Below are positions 22,081-31,191 of a stretch of DNA of 64,000 nucleotides, piece by piece. This DNA comes from Herminiimonas sp. (GTDB lineage Bacteria; Pseudomonadota; Gammaproteobacteria; Burkholderiales; Burkholderiaceae_D): NCBI GenBank assembly GCA_028292265.1, contig JAQGMR010000026.1, positions 1-64,000 on the forward strand, given 5' to 3'. The number at the start of each line of letters is the position of its first letter. The stretch's first letter is position 1. Under the pieces are notes generated by a model. It worked only from the letters and a program-made list of their open reading frames with translations, ran no database searches and was not told where the DNA came from. The position numbers were made by a program, and so were the translations under genes.

Positions 22081-22803
22081 CTATTTGCGGTCCAGGGTGG
22101 AGTCGGTAATGGCGGGCTTTACCCGACGCGGCCGGCCCCGCGGGCGCGGCACGACGGGCCTCTGCATCTGCTTTTCAAGCTTGTCCACAAAAGTCGTTGA
22201 ACCGATGGCCCAAGCCCTTTCCGTTGCGGCCGCCATCAAATTGCCCATATCGTCCGTAAGCGCCTTATCGAGCAATTCGCGATAGGCTGCCTCGCGTTCA
22301 AACGGCGTATTGCCCAGTGACCAATACAGCGAATGGTCGGTCACGACGGCGTCGGCAACGCCGTTGGCGTGATGCGCGCAACTTGACCAGCGATACCGGA
22401 CTGGGTCCTCGATCAGCCCCTGCGCAGTTGGCATCCGCTCGACGAAGATCGAGCACGGCAGGAGATACGCGTTCGCGTCGAGGACAGTGGCCTTGAACCG
22501 GCCTGACCAGAGCGCGCCAGCCCGCCCATGCCTTCTGTTGAACCAGGGCACATAGTGCCGTCCGATCCACTGCATCATGCGGCCGAAGCCTTCCGCATCG
22601 ATTGGTGTCGCAAGTAACTGTACCGCGTGCGGCATCAATGCATAGGCGTGGATCGCCACGCTGAACCGACGCGCGCCTTCCTGCAGCCAGGCCAAGAAAG
22701 CGGCATGGTCGTCGTCGTCGGAAAAGAGCGCTTGGCCGGACACCCCGCGTTGCAAGACGTGGTGAGCGTATCCGGGAACCACGAGCCTTGGGTGACGTGC
22801 CAT
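22081..22803 (-). CDS. RAYT/Y1 transposase-family protein with all catalytic residues replaced
   Basis: The 240-residue protein is plainly homologous to REP-associated tyrosine transposases: PGYAHHVLQRG near the N-terminus, the FNRRHGRAGALWSGRFKAT core, the DPVRYRWSSCAHH stretch, LYWSLGNTPFEREAAYREL, and the basic C-terminal RPRGRPRR. However, the HUH nuclease motif that normally reads MPNHVHLL is MPHAVQLL (57-64), losing both histidines. The Y-I-x-L-N-P-V-R-A-G motif carrying the nucleophilic tyrosine reads FVERMPTAQG (120-129), with Phe for Tyr. There is no frameshift or early stop. It should not cut DNA, yet it is full length, which suggests a kept DNA- or RNA-binding role. It is 134 bases upstream of gltB in the same direction. 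Confidence 0.85.
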   Translation of the reverse strand: MARHPRLVVPGYAHHVLQRGVSGQALFSDDDDHAAFLAWLQEGARRFSVAIHAYALMPHAVQLLATPIDAEGFGRMMQWIGRHYVPWFNRRHGRAGALWSGRFKATVLDANAYLLPCSIFVERMPTAQGLIEDPVRYRWSSCAHHANGVADAVVTDHSLYWSLGNTPFEREAAYRELLDKALTDDMGNLMAAATERAWAIGSTTFVDKLEKQMQRPVVPRPRGRPRRVKPAITDSTLDRK

Positions 22804-22830
22804 CGTATTGACCCAGGAGTTGCGTATGAA

Positions 22831-22867
22831 GGGCAGCGAACTGAGAAACTCAGCTTTGTGCCCTGAC
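22831..22867. repeat. REP-like hairpin 28 bases upstream of the RAYT-like gene
   Basis: The sequence folds into outer arms GGGCA/TGCCC and inner arms CTGAG/CTCAG with a three-base loop, separated by a five-base internal loop on each side. On the minus strand the tetranucleotide GTCA immediately precedes the hairpin, as a short foot motif does in REP elements recognised by RAYT proteins. Confidence 0.45.
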
Positions 22868-23031
22868 GATTTGCTGACACGACTGACCTTGATCGCCTGT
22901 GAGCTGCACTGGATTGTAGCGGTTTGGCCTGTGTCAACGAAAAGTCTTCGCAGTGAGCTAGGTTTATATCATCGCGAAGCCGGCGAGCGTCCATAGCCCA
23001 GCGCCGACGCCGGCCAACAGGAGATGGCAAG

Positions 23032-23157
23032 ATGGAACCAGGACTGGTGGTATTCGTTGCGATCGCAGGAGTCGGGCTCGTCGTCGCAACGCTGTTTGCT
23101 GCCTACAACGTTCTGTTCGACAAAGACGTTGAGATGGAAGACTACGAGGACGTTTAA
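23032..23157 (+). CDS. 41-residue single-pass membrane microprotein, unknown function
   Basis: A 41-codon frame begins at ATG 23032 and ends at TAA 23155-23157. CAGGAG lies about eight bases upstream, a good ribosome-binding site. The product starts MEPGLVVFVAIAGVGLVVAT and has one strongly hydrophobic segment (about residues 4-27), a short aromatic turn (AAYNVLF) and then a very acidic tail (DKDVEMEDYEDV). This layout resembles small regulatory membrane proteins with a cytoplasmic acidic tail. I recognise no family. The upstream 7-base GC-rich inverted repeat (22979-22985 and 23008-23014) may structure its leader. The gene is divergent from the RAYT-like gene. Confidence 0.55.
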   Translation: MEPGLVVFVAIAGVGLVVATLFAAYNVLFDKDVEMEDYEDV

Positions 23158-23526
23158 CTTTCTTGCTGCAACACCGACCCGACTGCAGCCCGTTCGGCTC
23201 AAACGCCGGAAATTTCGTTGACCAGGCGGTCACTGCCCGATCGCAGCAGTCATCCAAATGCCCCAACGAGTCCACGGTTTCAAGGCATTCGCTATTGCAC
23301 TGGCGCATTGGATTCCGCCCTGCGAGCAATCCCTCGGCTAGCGTTGCTCGCCTTAGCTTTGCCGTCGTTTGATTAACTATTCTGCAATTCCTTGCTTGTC
23401 CGATGTGCGGCGCCTAGTCTGTCCAGTGGACAACCTCGTCCGTAAGGCGAGCTTGAGTGGGATTTATTGGCCCGCCGGGCGTTACGAGAGTTGCCACCGA
23501 GGTGTGTTAACCAAAGGAGAAGAACA
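23158..23526. promoter_or_regulatory. Gene-free stretch upstream of the 105-residue protein
   Basis: This 369-base stretch holds no gene I can support. It contains a perfect 6-1-6 palindrome TGTCCAGTGGACA (23420-23432) and a 10-base inverted repeat GCTCGCCTTA/TAAGGCGAGC (23346-23355 and 23443-23452). A weak promoter-like pair TTGCTT-17-TAGTCT ends just before the palindrome. This may be the regulatory region of the next gene. Confidence 0.3.
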
Positions 23527-23844
23527 ATGACCATGATTGCTCAGTTCGTTTTCAAGGCGCGCCCAGGCAGTGATATGCCCAGCGTTATGGAAAGCGCTAA
23601 AGCGGGAGGAAAGTTTTGGAAAAAACACGGTGCCGCAGACGTGTCACTCTGGGCCGTCACGGTCGGCGAAATGGGGAATCTGGCGCTCACCGTGGCGTTC
23701 GAAAGTTTCTCGGCCTACGGAAAATGCTATGACGCAATGTTGGCCGACCCGGACTTCCGAAAATGGCAAGCCGAATTAGTTAGAATGGGCTTATCTGACT
23801 GGGTCCGTGGAAACGTCGCCAGGCAAATTCCGTTTGAAACTTGA
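23527..23844 (+). CDS. Small uncharacterised protein, possible dimeric alpha-beta barrel
   Basis: The ATG at 23527 follows AAAGGAG by about seven bases, which fixes the start; the product is 105 residues. It begins MTMIAQFVFKARPGSD and has alternating beta strands (IAQFVFKARPG, VSLWAVTVGEMGNLALTVAFES) and helices (MPSVMESAKAGGKFWKKHG, YGKCYDAMLADPDFRKWQAEL). This pattern fits the ferredoxin-like dimeric alpha-beta barrel fold of small monooxygenase-like proteins, but no catalytic motif is evident and the fold assignment is inference. It has no signal peptide or membrane helix. It stands alone, convergent with ssb, so context gives no function. Confidence 0.75.
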   Translation: MTMIAQFVFKARPGSDMPSVMESAKAGGKFWKKHGAADVSLWAVTVGEMGNLALTVAFESFSAYGKCYDAMLADPDFRKWQAELVRMGLSDWVRGNVARQIPFET

Positions 23845-23930
23845 AAGACAGGGACGCGCTCCTATACCGACCGTTTCCGCCGAAAAGTAGTTCAGCGATT
23901 TCTGCAATCGACATTGGAGCGGAGCGTTAG

Positions 23931-23966
23931 TAAAGAAAAAGCCTGTTCTTCTCTCGAAGAACAGGC
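23931..23966 (-). terminator. Rho-independent terminator of ssb
   Basis: A perfect 11-base stem (GCCTGTTCTTC and GAAGAACAGGC, 23941-23966) with a TCTC loop is followed on the minus strand by TTTTTCTTTA. It lies 33 bases after the ssb stop. Confidence 0.9.
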
Positions 23967-23998
23967 CTGCAATCAACAAATAAACAACATAGTACGAA

Positions 23999-24496
23999 TT
24001 AAAACGGGATGTCGTCGTCCATATCCGAAAAGTTCGGCGCAGGCTTTGATGCCGGGCGAGATGCGCTGCCGGACGATGCGCCTCCCGAGGCCGGACGCTG
24101 CGCAGGCGCGCCACTTGATCCGCTGTAGCTTCCCTCGTCAGCAGACGAACCGCCCATGCCCTGCCGGCTTCCCAGCATCTGCATGGTGTCGGCAATGATC
24201 TCGGTCGTGTACTTTTCTGCGCCTTCCTTGTCGGTCCACTTGCGCGTGCGCAGTTTGCCCTCGATGTAGACCTGTGAGCCCTTCTTCAGATACTGGCCCG
24301 CGATTTCGGCCAACTTGCCGAAGAAAGCGATCCGATGCCACTCCGTCGCTTCCTTCTGTTCGCCGCTGGCTTTGTCTTTCCACTTGTCAGTTGTGGCCAC
24401 AGCGATGTTTGTCATCGCATCACCGCTGGGCATATACCGCGTTTCTGGATCCCGGCCAAGATTGCCGACGATGATGACTTTATTGACCGAGGCCAT
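23999..24496 (-). CDS. ssb: Single-stranded DNA-binding protein SSB
   Basis: SSB binds single-stranded DNA as a tetramer during replication, recombination and repair. The 165-residue protein has the OB-fold N-terminal domain ([52 protein letters not shown]). A Gly/Ser/Ala-rich linker (about 112-154) leads to the acidic C-terminal tip MDDDIPF, which recruits partner proteins. All parts have normal length. It ends in a strong terminator. The MFS gene upstream in the same direction and uvrA beyond it are common neighbours. Confidence 0.98.
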   Translation of the reverse strand: MASVNKVIIVGNLGRDPETRYMPSGDAMTNIAVATTDKWKDKASGEQKEATEWHRIAFFGKLAEIAGQYLKKGSQVYIEGKLRTRKWTDKEGAEKYTTEIIADTMQMLGSRQGMGGSSADEGSYSGSSGAPAQRPASGGASSGSASRPASKPAPNFSDMDDDIPF

Positions 24497-24566
24497 GGTT
24501 CTGCTCCTGCAAGGTGGTCGTAAGGGTTCGAAAGGATTAGAAAAACGACGAAAACATTTTTGCGAC

Positions 24567-25811
24567 TCAGGCTACTGCCGGCTGTATGGAACTGGCGCGG
24601 CGAGGCAGGCTTTTCATGCTGGAAGCGATTATAAGCCAGCCGGCTGTCAGCACTGCTCCCAAAATGAAGACTGTCGACGGCCCCGCATGCTGCACCAGAT
24701 AACCGCCGATCGCACCCCCGCAGAACAAGCCCAAGGCCTGCAATGTGTTGTACACGCCAAGCGCCGCACCCCTCGCTTCTGCAGGCGCAATTCGCGAAAC
24801 GAGTGAAGGCTGGCTTGCCTCAAGAACGTTAAACGCAACGAAGAACCCGAGCAGCAAGAGTACCAGCGCGCTCAGGTGAACATGGCTGGACGAGACTGCG
24901 AAAAACATGCCGACCTGCACCGCTAGCAACAGCGCCACAGCGCCGACGAACACCTGCTTCATCTTCCCCCGCTTTTCGCCCACAAAAATCGGCGGAAGCA
25001 TCAACGCAAAAGAGAGCACGACGACCGGAAGGTAGATCTTCCAGTGTTCCCCGACCGGCAAGTCGCCATAGCGTACCAGCGCCGACGGAATAACGACGAA
25101 CATGGCCATCTGCGTGAAATGCAATGCAAACACGCCGAAGTTCAGCCGCATCAACTCAGGGTTTGCAAGCACGTCCCGAAAGGCGGCGCGGCCGCGCGGC
25201 ACAAGCGGCGCTTTCGGCACCACCCGCAGCAAGACCACAATGGCGACCAGCGAGAGTGCGCCGATCAGCACGAAGAGGCCGCGCATGCCAAGCGCCGCAT
25301 ACAGCAACGGGGAAGCGACAAGCGAGAAAGCGAAGGTCAATCCAATCGACACGCCGACCATTGCCATTGCCTTGGTACGATGCTCTTCGCGCGTTGCGTC
25401 GGCAATAAAAGCCGTCACGGCCGCCGAAATTGCACCGGAACCCTGTACCGCGCGCCCGACCGTCACCCCGACCAGGCTGTCCGCGCCGGCGGCGATGAAG
25501 GAGCCAAGCGCAAACAGCAGCAGGCCGACAATGATCACCGGCTTGCGACCGAATCGATCGGACGCGCTACCGAAGGGAATCTGTCCGAGTGCCTGGGTCA
25601 GTCCGTAAATTCCCAGCGCCAGACCAACCATGCTCGCGTCGTTCCCGCCGGGCATCGTTTTCGCATGGACGGCAAGTACCGGCAGGACAAGGAACAACCC
25701 GAGCATGCGCAATGCAAAGATTGAGGCAAGCGAGGCGCTCGCACGGATTTCCAGGGGCGACATGCGGGAAGACTTGTTCGCTGACGCGAGTGGCGGGCTG
25801 ACAGACGACAT
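24567..25811 (-). CDS. MFS transporter (12 transmembrane segments)
   Basis: This is a major facilitator superfamily transporter, probably a proton-driven drug or metabolite exporter in the inner membrane. Motif A is [13 protein letters not shown] between helices 2 and 3, and a motif-C-like glycine-rich helix 5 follows ([23 protein letters not shown]). Twelve hydrophobic segments can be counted. It resembles the YajR group but lacks the soluble C-terminal domain of that protein. The start is uncertain: 25811 (MSSVSPPL) or 25763 ([11 protein letters not shown]); neither has a clear ribosome-binding site. The 25898 frame start looks too long. It is divergent from uvrA. Substrate cannot be predicted. 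Confidence 0.85.
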   Translation of the reverse strand: MSSVSPPLASANKSSRMSPLEIRASASLASIFALRMLGLFLVLPVLAVHAKTMPGGNDASMVGLALGIYGLTQALGQIPFGSASDRFGRKPVIIVGLLLFALGSFIAAGADSLVGVTVGRAVQGSGAISAAVTAFIADATREEHRTKAMAMVGVSIGLTFAFSLVASPLLYAALGMRGLFVLIGALSLVAIVVLLRVVPKAPLVPRGRAAFRDVLANPELMRLNFGVFALHFTQMAMFVVIPSALVRYGDLPVGEHWKIYLPVVVLSFALMLPPIFVGEKRGKMKQVFVGAVALLLAVQVGMFFAVSSSHVHLSALVLLLLGFFVAFNVLEASQPSLVSRIAPAEARGAALGVYNTLQALGLFCGGAIGGYLVQHAGPSTVFILGAVLTAGWLIIASSMKSLPRRASSIQPAVA

Positions 25812-26008
25812 AGGGACGAGGGGGAAGTGACAAAGTGAGGGCGCGGGGTAGCCGCTACGACGCACTTTAAAACCCGCTATAGTATCAGGTTGGCCCAAGA
25901 AACTAGCCGGCCAGTCGGCGTCAGAATCGGCCCGCTTTTACAAAGATCATTGCGCTTTCACCATCGGAAACGAAGCCGGGGGCGCCGCAGCTTTTACTGA
26001 AAGAATTC

Positions 26009-28861
26009 ATGGAAGAAATCCGTATTCGTGGTGCCCGCACACACAATCTGAAGAACATCAATCTTGATCTACCTCGCAATCAGCTGATCGTCATCACCGG
26101 TCTTTCCGGGTCGGGCAAGTCTTCGCTCGCGTTTGACACGCTGTATGCCGAAGGCCAGCGCCGCTACGTTGAGTCGCTGTCTGCGTACGCGCGTCAGTTC
26201 TTGCAACTGATGGAGAAGCCGGACGTCGACCTGATCGAAGGACTGTCCCCTGCCATCTCGATAGAACAAAAGGCGACTTCCCACAATCCGCGCTCGACCG
26301 TCGGCACGGTGACGGAGATCCACGATTACCTTCGCCTTTTGTACGCGCGGGTGGGTACGCCGTATTGCCCCGAACATCCGGAGAATCCGCTGGCGGCTCA
26401 GTCGGTTTCGCAAATGGTGGATGCCGTGCTGGCGCTACCGGAAGACACGCGCTTGATGATACTGGCCCCGGTCGTTGCGAACCGCAAGGGTGAGCATGTG
26501 GACTTGTTCGAGCAGATGCAAGCCCAAGGCTTTGTACGCTTCCGAATCCAAAGCGGCACGCACGCGGCACGTATCTACGAAGTCGACGACCTGCCGAAAT
26601 TGAAAAAGACAGAGAAGCACACGATTGATGTGGTTATCGACCGGGTGAAGACCAAGGCCGATATCAAGCAGCGCCTGGCGGAGAGTTTTGAGACTGCCCT
26701 CCGCATTGCGGATGGCCGTGCCGTCGCGGTTGAAATGGAAGGCGGCAAAGAGCATATCTACTCCAACAAGTTCGCTTGCGCTGTCTGCGGGTACTCGCTG
26801 CAGGAACTGGAACCGCGCCTGTTCTCGTTCAATAACCCGATGGGCGCCTGCCCCGAATGCGACGGCCTTGGCCACATCGAGTTCTTCGATCCCAAGCGCA
26901 TCGTCGCCTTCCCGAATTTGTCGCTGGCATCCGGCGCAGTCAAGGGTTGGGACCGCCGCAATCAATTCTATTTTCAGATGCTGTCGAACCTCGCCGCGTT
27001 CTACGAGTTCGACATCGATACCCCGTTCGAAAAACTGCCTGCGAGTTCGCAGCAGGCGGTCTTGAATGGCTCCGGGAAGCAGACTATTCCGTTCACCTAC
27101 ATTAACGAGCGTGGACGGGCGGTGGTCCGCGAGCATACCTTTGAAGGCGTGGTCAACAACCTGCAGCGACGTTACCGCGAGACCGATTCAATGGCGGTCA
27201 AGGAAGAGTTGGCAAAATTTATCAACCAGAAGGTATGTCCTTCGTGCGATGGCGCGCGATTGCGCATTGAGGCGCGCTTCGTCAAGGTTGGCAACGGTGC
27301 GCAGCAGCGCGCAATTTATGAAGTGGCTGCCACCCCGCTGCGCGAAACTCTGGCGTTCTTTGAAAACTTGAAGCTGAAAGGGGCGAAGAAGGAAATTGCG
27401 GACCGCATCATCAAGGAAATCATTTCGCGCCTCAAGTTCCTGAACAACGTCGGGCTTGATTACCTTTCGCTCGAGCGCAGCGCCGACACGCTCTCCGGCG
27501 GCGAAGCGCAGCGCATTCGTCTGGCATCGCAGATTGGCTCCGGCCTGACCGGCGTCATGTATGTGCTGGACGAACCATCGATCGGCTTGCACCAGCGCGA
27601 CAACGATCGCCTGATTGAGACCCTGCGGCACCTGCGGGACATCGGCAATAGTGTGCTCGTGGTGGAACACGACGAAGACGCGATTCGCTGCGCCGACTAT
27701 GTGGTCGACATGGGCCCCGGCGCTGGCGTGCATGGCGGCCATATCATCGCGGAAGGAACGCTTGCACAAATCCTCAAAAACAAGAAATCCCTGACAGCGC
27801 AGTACCTGAACGGCACGCTGGGAATCAAGATTCCGGCGAAGCGTACCGCCCCGGATCCGCGCCGGCAATTTGTCATCAATGGGGCCAGCGGCAACAACCT
27901 CAAGAATGTGACTTTCAAATTGCCGATTGGCTTGCTGACCTGCATTACCGGCGTATCTGGCTCGGGCAAATCGACGCTGGTCAACGACACGCTTTACCAT
28001 GCCGCGGCGCGCCATTTGTATGGCTCGCAGGCCGAACCCGCAGCGCATGAATCGGTCACGGGCATGGAACACTTCGACAAGGTGATCTCGGTGGACCAGG
28101 CGCCGATTGGCCGTACGCCGCGCTCCAATCCCGCGACGTACACCGGCCTTTTCACGCCGATCCGCGACCTGTTCGCGACCGTTCCCATGGCGAAGGAGCG
28201 CGGCTATTCGGCGGGACGCTTCTCCTTTAACGTCAAGGGCGGCCGCTGCGAGGCGTGCCAGGGCGATGGCGTTTTGAAGGTCGAAATGCATTTTCTGCCG
28301 GACGTGTACGTGCCATGCGACGTCTGCCACGGCAAGCGCTACAACCGGGAAACCCTTGAGGTCCATTACAAGGGAAAGAACGTGACTGAAGTGCTCGGCA
28401 TGACGGTCGAAGAAGCGCATGAATTTTTCAAGCCGGTACCGGTCATTGCGCGCAAGTTGCATACACTGCTCGATGTCGGCCTCGGCTACATTCGCCTCGG
28501 TCAGAGCGCCACAACGTTATCCGGCGGCGAAGCGCAGCGCGTGAAGCTTTCCCTGGAACTGTCCAAGCGCGATACGGGACGCACGCTATACATACTGGAC
28601 GAGCCGACCACGGGCTTGCATTTCCATGATATCGACTTGCTCTTGAAGGTTATTCACCGGCTGCGCGACCAAGGCAATACCGTGGTCATCATTGAGCACA
28701 ACCTTGACGTCATCAAGACCGCGGACTGGGTGGTGGATCTCGGCCCCGAAGGCGGCGCTGGCGGCGGGCAGATCATTGCAACCGGCACGCCGGAAGACGT
28801 TGCGGGGAACGCAAAGAGCTTCACCGGCAAATACCTCGCGCCCATGCTGAAAAAGAAGTAA
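26009..28861 (+). CDS. uvrA: Excinuclease ABC subunit UvrA
   Basis: UvrA is the damage-sensing ATPase of nucleotide excision repair and loads UvrB. The 950-residue protein has two ABC ATPase modules: Walker [10 protein letters not shown] (31-39) and GVSGSGKST, signatures [16 protein letters not shown] and [15 protein letters not shown], and Walker [14 protein letters not shown] and [13 protein letters not shown]. Zinc-binding cysteine pairs are seen as [12 protein letters not shown]...CPECDG and CEACQGDG...[10 protein letters not shown]. Everything is normal length. It is divergent from the MFS gene, and its stop nearly abuts the acylphosphatase gene. Confidence 0.99.
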   Translation: MEEIRIRGARTHNLKNINLDLPRNQLIVITGLSGSGKSSLAFDTLYAEGQRRYVESLSAYARQFLQLMEKPDVDLIEGLSPAISIEQKATSHNPRSTVGTVTEIHDYLRLLYARVGTPYCPEHPENPLAAQSVSQMVDAVLALPEDTRLMILAPVVANRKGEHVDLFEQMQAQGFVRFRIQSGTHAARIYEVDDLPKLKKTEKHTIDVVIDRVKTKADIKQRLAESFETALRIADGRAVAVEMEGGKEHIYSNKFACAVCGYSLQELEPRLFSFNNPMGACPECDGLGHIEFFDPKRIVAFPNLSLASGAVKGWDRRNQFYFQMLSNLAAFYEFDIDTPFEKLPASSQQAVLNGSGKQTIPFTYINERGRAVVREHTFEGVVNNLQRRYRETDSMAVKEELAKFINQKVCPSCDGARLRIEARFVKVGNGAQQRAIYEVAATPLRETLAFFENLKLKGAKKEIADRIIKEIISRLKFLNNVGLDYLSLERSADTLSGGEAQRIRLASQIGSGLTGVMYVLDEPSIGLHQRDNDRLIETLRHLRDIGNSVLVVEHDEDAIRCADYVVDMGPGAGVHGGHIIAEGTLAQILKNKKSLTAQYLNGTLGIKIPAKRTAPDPRRQFVINGASGNNLKNVTFKLPIGLLTCITGVSGSGKSTLVNDTLYHAAARHLYGSQAEPAAHESVTGMEHFDKVISVDQAPIGRTPRSNPATYTGLFTPIRDLFATVPMAKERGYSAGRFSFNVKGGRCEACQGDGVLKVEMHFLPDVYVPCDVCHGKRYNRETLEVHYKGKNVTEVLGMTVEEAHEFFKPVPVIARKLHTLLDVGLGYIRLGQSATTLSGGEAQRVKLSLELSKRDTGRTLYILDEPTTGLHFHDIDLLLKVIHRLRDQGNTVVIIEHNLDVIKTADWVVDLGPEGGAGGGQIIATGTPEDVAGNAKSFTGKYLAPMLKKK

Positions 28862-28876
28862 TGCCCCGTGGTTGAC

Positions 28877-29170
28877 ATGGTCACCAAACGCTTGCGGATA
28901 ACGGGACTCGTTCAAGGCGTCGGATACCGCGCCACGCTGGCGCACGAGGCTGGCAAGCTTGACGTGCGGGGATGGGTGCGAAACCGGTTCGATGGCTCGG
29001 TCGAGGCACTGGTTATCGGCGACCCTGCCACGGTAGGCCGGTTAATCGACTGGGCGCATCGCGGCCCGGTTTCGGCTCGGGTTGACCGGGTCGAGGTGGC
29101 GGAAGCGGATTCCGGAGCGGTAGATTCAGCGGTTGACGGCGCGCGTTTTCAGATTCGGCAAACAGCCTGA
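28877..29170 (+). CDS. acyP: Acylphosphatase
   Basis: Acylphosphatase hydrolyses small acyl phosphates such as carbamoyl or acetyl phosphate. The 97-residue protein has the two signature motifs LVQGVGYRATL, with the phosphate-binding arginine, and GWVRNRFDGSVEALVIGD, with the catalytic asparagine. I chose ATG 28877 (MVTKRLRITGL); an in-frame GTG at 28868 would add three residues. It begins 16 bases after uvrA and is probably on the same transcript, with no obvious functional link. It ends convergent with the AEC carrier gene. Confidence 0.93.
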   Translation: MVTKRLRITGLVQGVGYRATLAHEAGKLDVRGWVRNRFDGSVEALVIGDPATVGRLIDWAHRGPVSARVDRVEVAEADSGAVDSAVDGARFQIRQTA

Positions 29171-29208
29171 TTCCCCAAGCCGATACCGCACGGTCGACAA
29201 AAAAACCT

Positions 29209-30117
29209 TCAACGCAGCCCCAACCACAATCCCACCGGAACGAACACCACGGCGGCGAGGTTGCCGATTAATACGATTGACGCGACCTTGTCGGGCTCTT
29301 GACGGTACTGCTCCGCTATCAGGAAGCAGAATACCGCCGGCGGCAAGGATGCAAATAGGTACATTTGGCCGCGCTGAACTGGCGTCAAATGCAGCACCTG
29401 GTCCAGCAGTAACGCCATGGCAAGGCCTGCGACCGGGCAAACGATGGCGCCCACTACGCCGATGTGCCAACTGCGAAAATTCACGTCAAGCAAACGCACG
29501 CCGAGCGCAAAGAGCATAAGCGGAATGGTGGCGCTGCCGAGCAGCCGGATGCCCTCGAACAGCCATGCGGGCAAATGAAGGTGCAGCAGCGCGAACGCAA
29601 AGCCGGCGATCATGGCCAGCATGATGGGGCTCAGGAAGAACTGGATAAAGGCAGTGCGCCGCTCCGGATGTCCCGCTTCAATAATGCGAATCCCGAGCGT
29701 GAAGTACACGACATTCCCCGCCATGAAGAGCGCGGCGGCTTGCGACAACCCGGGTGGACCAAAGGCCATCACCGCCAGCGGAAATCCCATATTGCCGCAA
29801 TTGTTGTACATCATCGGCGGCACGAAACTGCGCACGTCGTAACCGAGCAACTTTGCCACGGGCCAGGCGATCAATCCGGACCCTAGCGAAATGAGCACAC
29901 CAGCCAGCATGAGGAGTGCATTCTGGCTGACGTCGAAATCTCTGGCCGCGAGCGCGCTGAACACCAGCATCGGCGACAGTATCTCCATACTGAGCCGGTT
30001 CGCCGCCGCCATGTCGGTTCGGACGGTGTCGCCACGCAGGCGTGCATACGCATAGCCGATTGCAATCACCGCAAATACTGGAAGGATGATTCCGAGTATG
30101 CGTTCAAACGCTTCCAT
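29209..30117 (-). CDS. AEC-family (auxin efflux carrier-like) transporter
   Basis: This inner-membrane transporter belongs to the AEC family, whose bacterial members move malonate, malate or other small organic acids. The 302-residue protein has about ten hydrophobic segments in two inverted halves. The crossover motif is in MMYNNCGNMGFPLAVMAFG in the first half, and SATIPLMLFALGVRL and ASLPPAVFCFLIAEQY lie in the second. A ribosome-binding-like AGAAGCAGG precedes the ATG at 30117. It has no linked enzyme that would indicate the substrate. Confidence 0.88.
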   Translation of the reverse strand: MEAFERILGIILPVFAVIAIGYAYARLRGDTVRTDMAAANRLSMEILSPMLVFSALAARDFDVSQNALLMLAGVLISLGSGLIAWPVAKLLGYDVRSFVPPMMYNNCGNMGFPLAVMAFGPPGLSQAAALFMAGNVVYFTLGIRIIEAGHPERRTAFIQFFLSPIMLAMIAGFAFALLHLHLPAWLFEGIRLLGSATIPLMLFALGVRLLDVNFRSWHIGVVGAIVCPVAGLAMALLLDQVLHLTPVQRGQMYLFASLPPAVFCFLIAEQYRQEPDKVASIVLIGNLAAVVFVPVGLWLGLR

Positions 30118-30245
30118 CGCCTGCTTCTCTCGTCACGCGCGACGCGTGAACCACAATTTTCCAGCCCGCATTCTAAACGATTGGTCAGCCAAGCCGGCCC
30201 CCATCGCGGCTCGGTAGGAACCGGTGGCTATGCTTGAACAGCGTT

Positions 30246-31121
30246 TCAGGAGCCCGACCTGGCGGCGACAAATGAAGCGACTGTGTCCAGCACCGGGGCA
30301 AGCGCGCGCAACGGCCGCGACATTGCGCCGATCAGGGTTGTATGCGTGGTGCGGTCGAAATACACTTCTTCAACCGGCACACCGGCGGCCCGCAAGCGCT
30401 TCGCCAGTCCCCCGGTATTGCGCACCGGATTGACGAGGCTGTCGCGGTTGGACGCTATCAACAACGTCGGCGGTGATGACGCCGATGCATGGTTGATCGG
30501 CTGCGAATCCGGCGGCGTATCTGGATACAAGAACACAGGTTTTGTGTCGGCATTTTCGATCGGAATGAAGTCGTAGGGACCAGCCAGGCCGATGAATCCC
30601 TTGAAGATCGATGGCGAGAGACCCTGCGTCGCCAGCCAGCGGGAATCGAGCGCGAGTTCCGCGGCGTTATAGGCGCCGGCGCTGTGACCCATGATAAAAA
30701 GTTGGCCGGGATCGCCGCCATGGTTGACCGCCTCGCGCACCGTCCACGCCACTGCCGCAGCGCAATCATTCAGGAATTCGGGATAGCGTACTTGCGGGTA
30801 AAGCCGGTAATCCGCAATCACGACCACCATGCCGCGCGAGGCCATTGCTTCGCCGACGAACTGGTAATCCTTGCGGGAACCGCTGTTCCAGTTTCCGCCA
30901 TAAAAGAACGTGACTATCGGGGCAGGCTTTTGCCGGTTGCGCGGAATATAAACGTCGAGTTTTTGGCGCGGGTCCGGCCCATAGGCGATATCGGGATGGA
31001 GCGTATAAGTGCTTGATGGCGTGAGCGCATTGATGGCGGCAACGGGTGAGCAGGCGGCCACTGCACCGACGACGACCAAAATGGCGACGATACTTATGGC
31101 GAGCTTGGCGGCAGAGGCCAT
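30246..31121 (-). CDS. Lipoprotein alpha/beta hydrolase (carboxylesterase)
   Basis: This is an esterase or lipase of the alpha/beta-hydrolase fold. AGGAG ten bases upstream supports the ATG at 31121 (291 residues). A lipoprotein signal peptide ends in GAVAACSP with the lipidated cysteine at residue 24. The oxyanion region is FFYGGNWNSGS, the nucleophile S147 is in GHSAGA, and the acid and base are probably Asp in ASNRDSLVNP and His in RTTHTTLIG. It resembles the BD-FAE/carboxylesterase group. It lies 71 bases downstream of the antiporter gene in the same direction. The natural substrate is unknown. Confidence 0.88.
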   Translation of the reverse strand: MASAAKLAISIVAILVVVGAVAACSPVAAINALTPSSTYTLHPDIAYGPDPRQKLDVYIPRNRQKPAPIVTFFYGGNWNSGSRKDYQFVGEAMASRGMVVVIADYRLYPQVRYPEFLNDCAAAVAWTVREAVNHGGDPGQLFIMGHSAGAYNAAELALDSRWLATQGLSPSIFKGFIGLAGPYDFIPIENADTKPVFLYPDTPPDSQPINHASASSPPTLLIASNRDSLVNPVRNTGGLAKRLRAAGVPVEEVYFDRTTHTTLIGAMSRPLRALAPVLDTVASFVAARSGS

Positions 31122-31191
31122 CGGGCGAAATCTCCTGGGCAAGTTTGGCGTCCGCATGAACCTGGCTGGCAGGCTGTGACACGTCGCGCGG

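Noticed and set aside
22081..22803. Active IS200-type or RAYT transposase
   Set aside because: Both HUH histidines and the catalytic tyrosine are replaced, so activity is unlikely despite the family match.
22913..22937. Perfect TTGACA and TACAAT hexamers on the minus strand upstream of the RAYT-like gene
   Set aside because: The spacer is only 13 bases, too short for a sigma-70 promoter.
27188..28462. 424-codon minus-strand open frame opposite uvrA
   Set aside because: It overlaps conserved UvrA ATPase motifs and has no family resemblance of its own.
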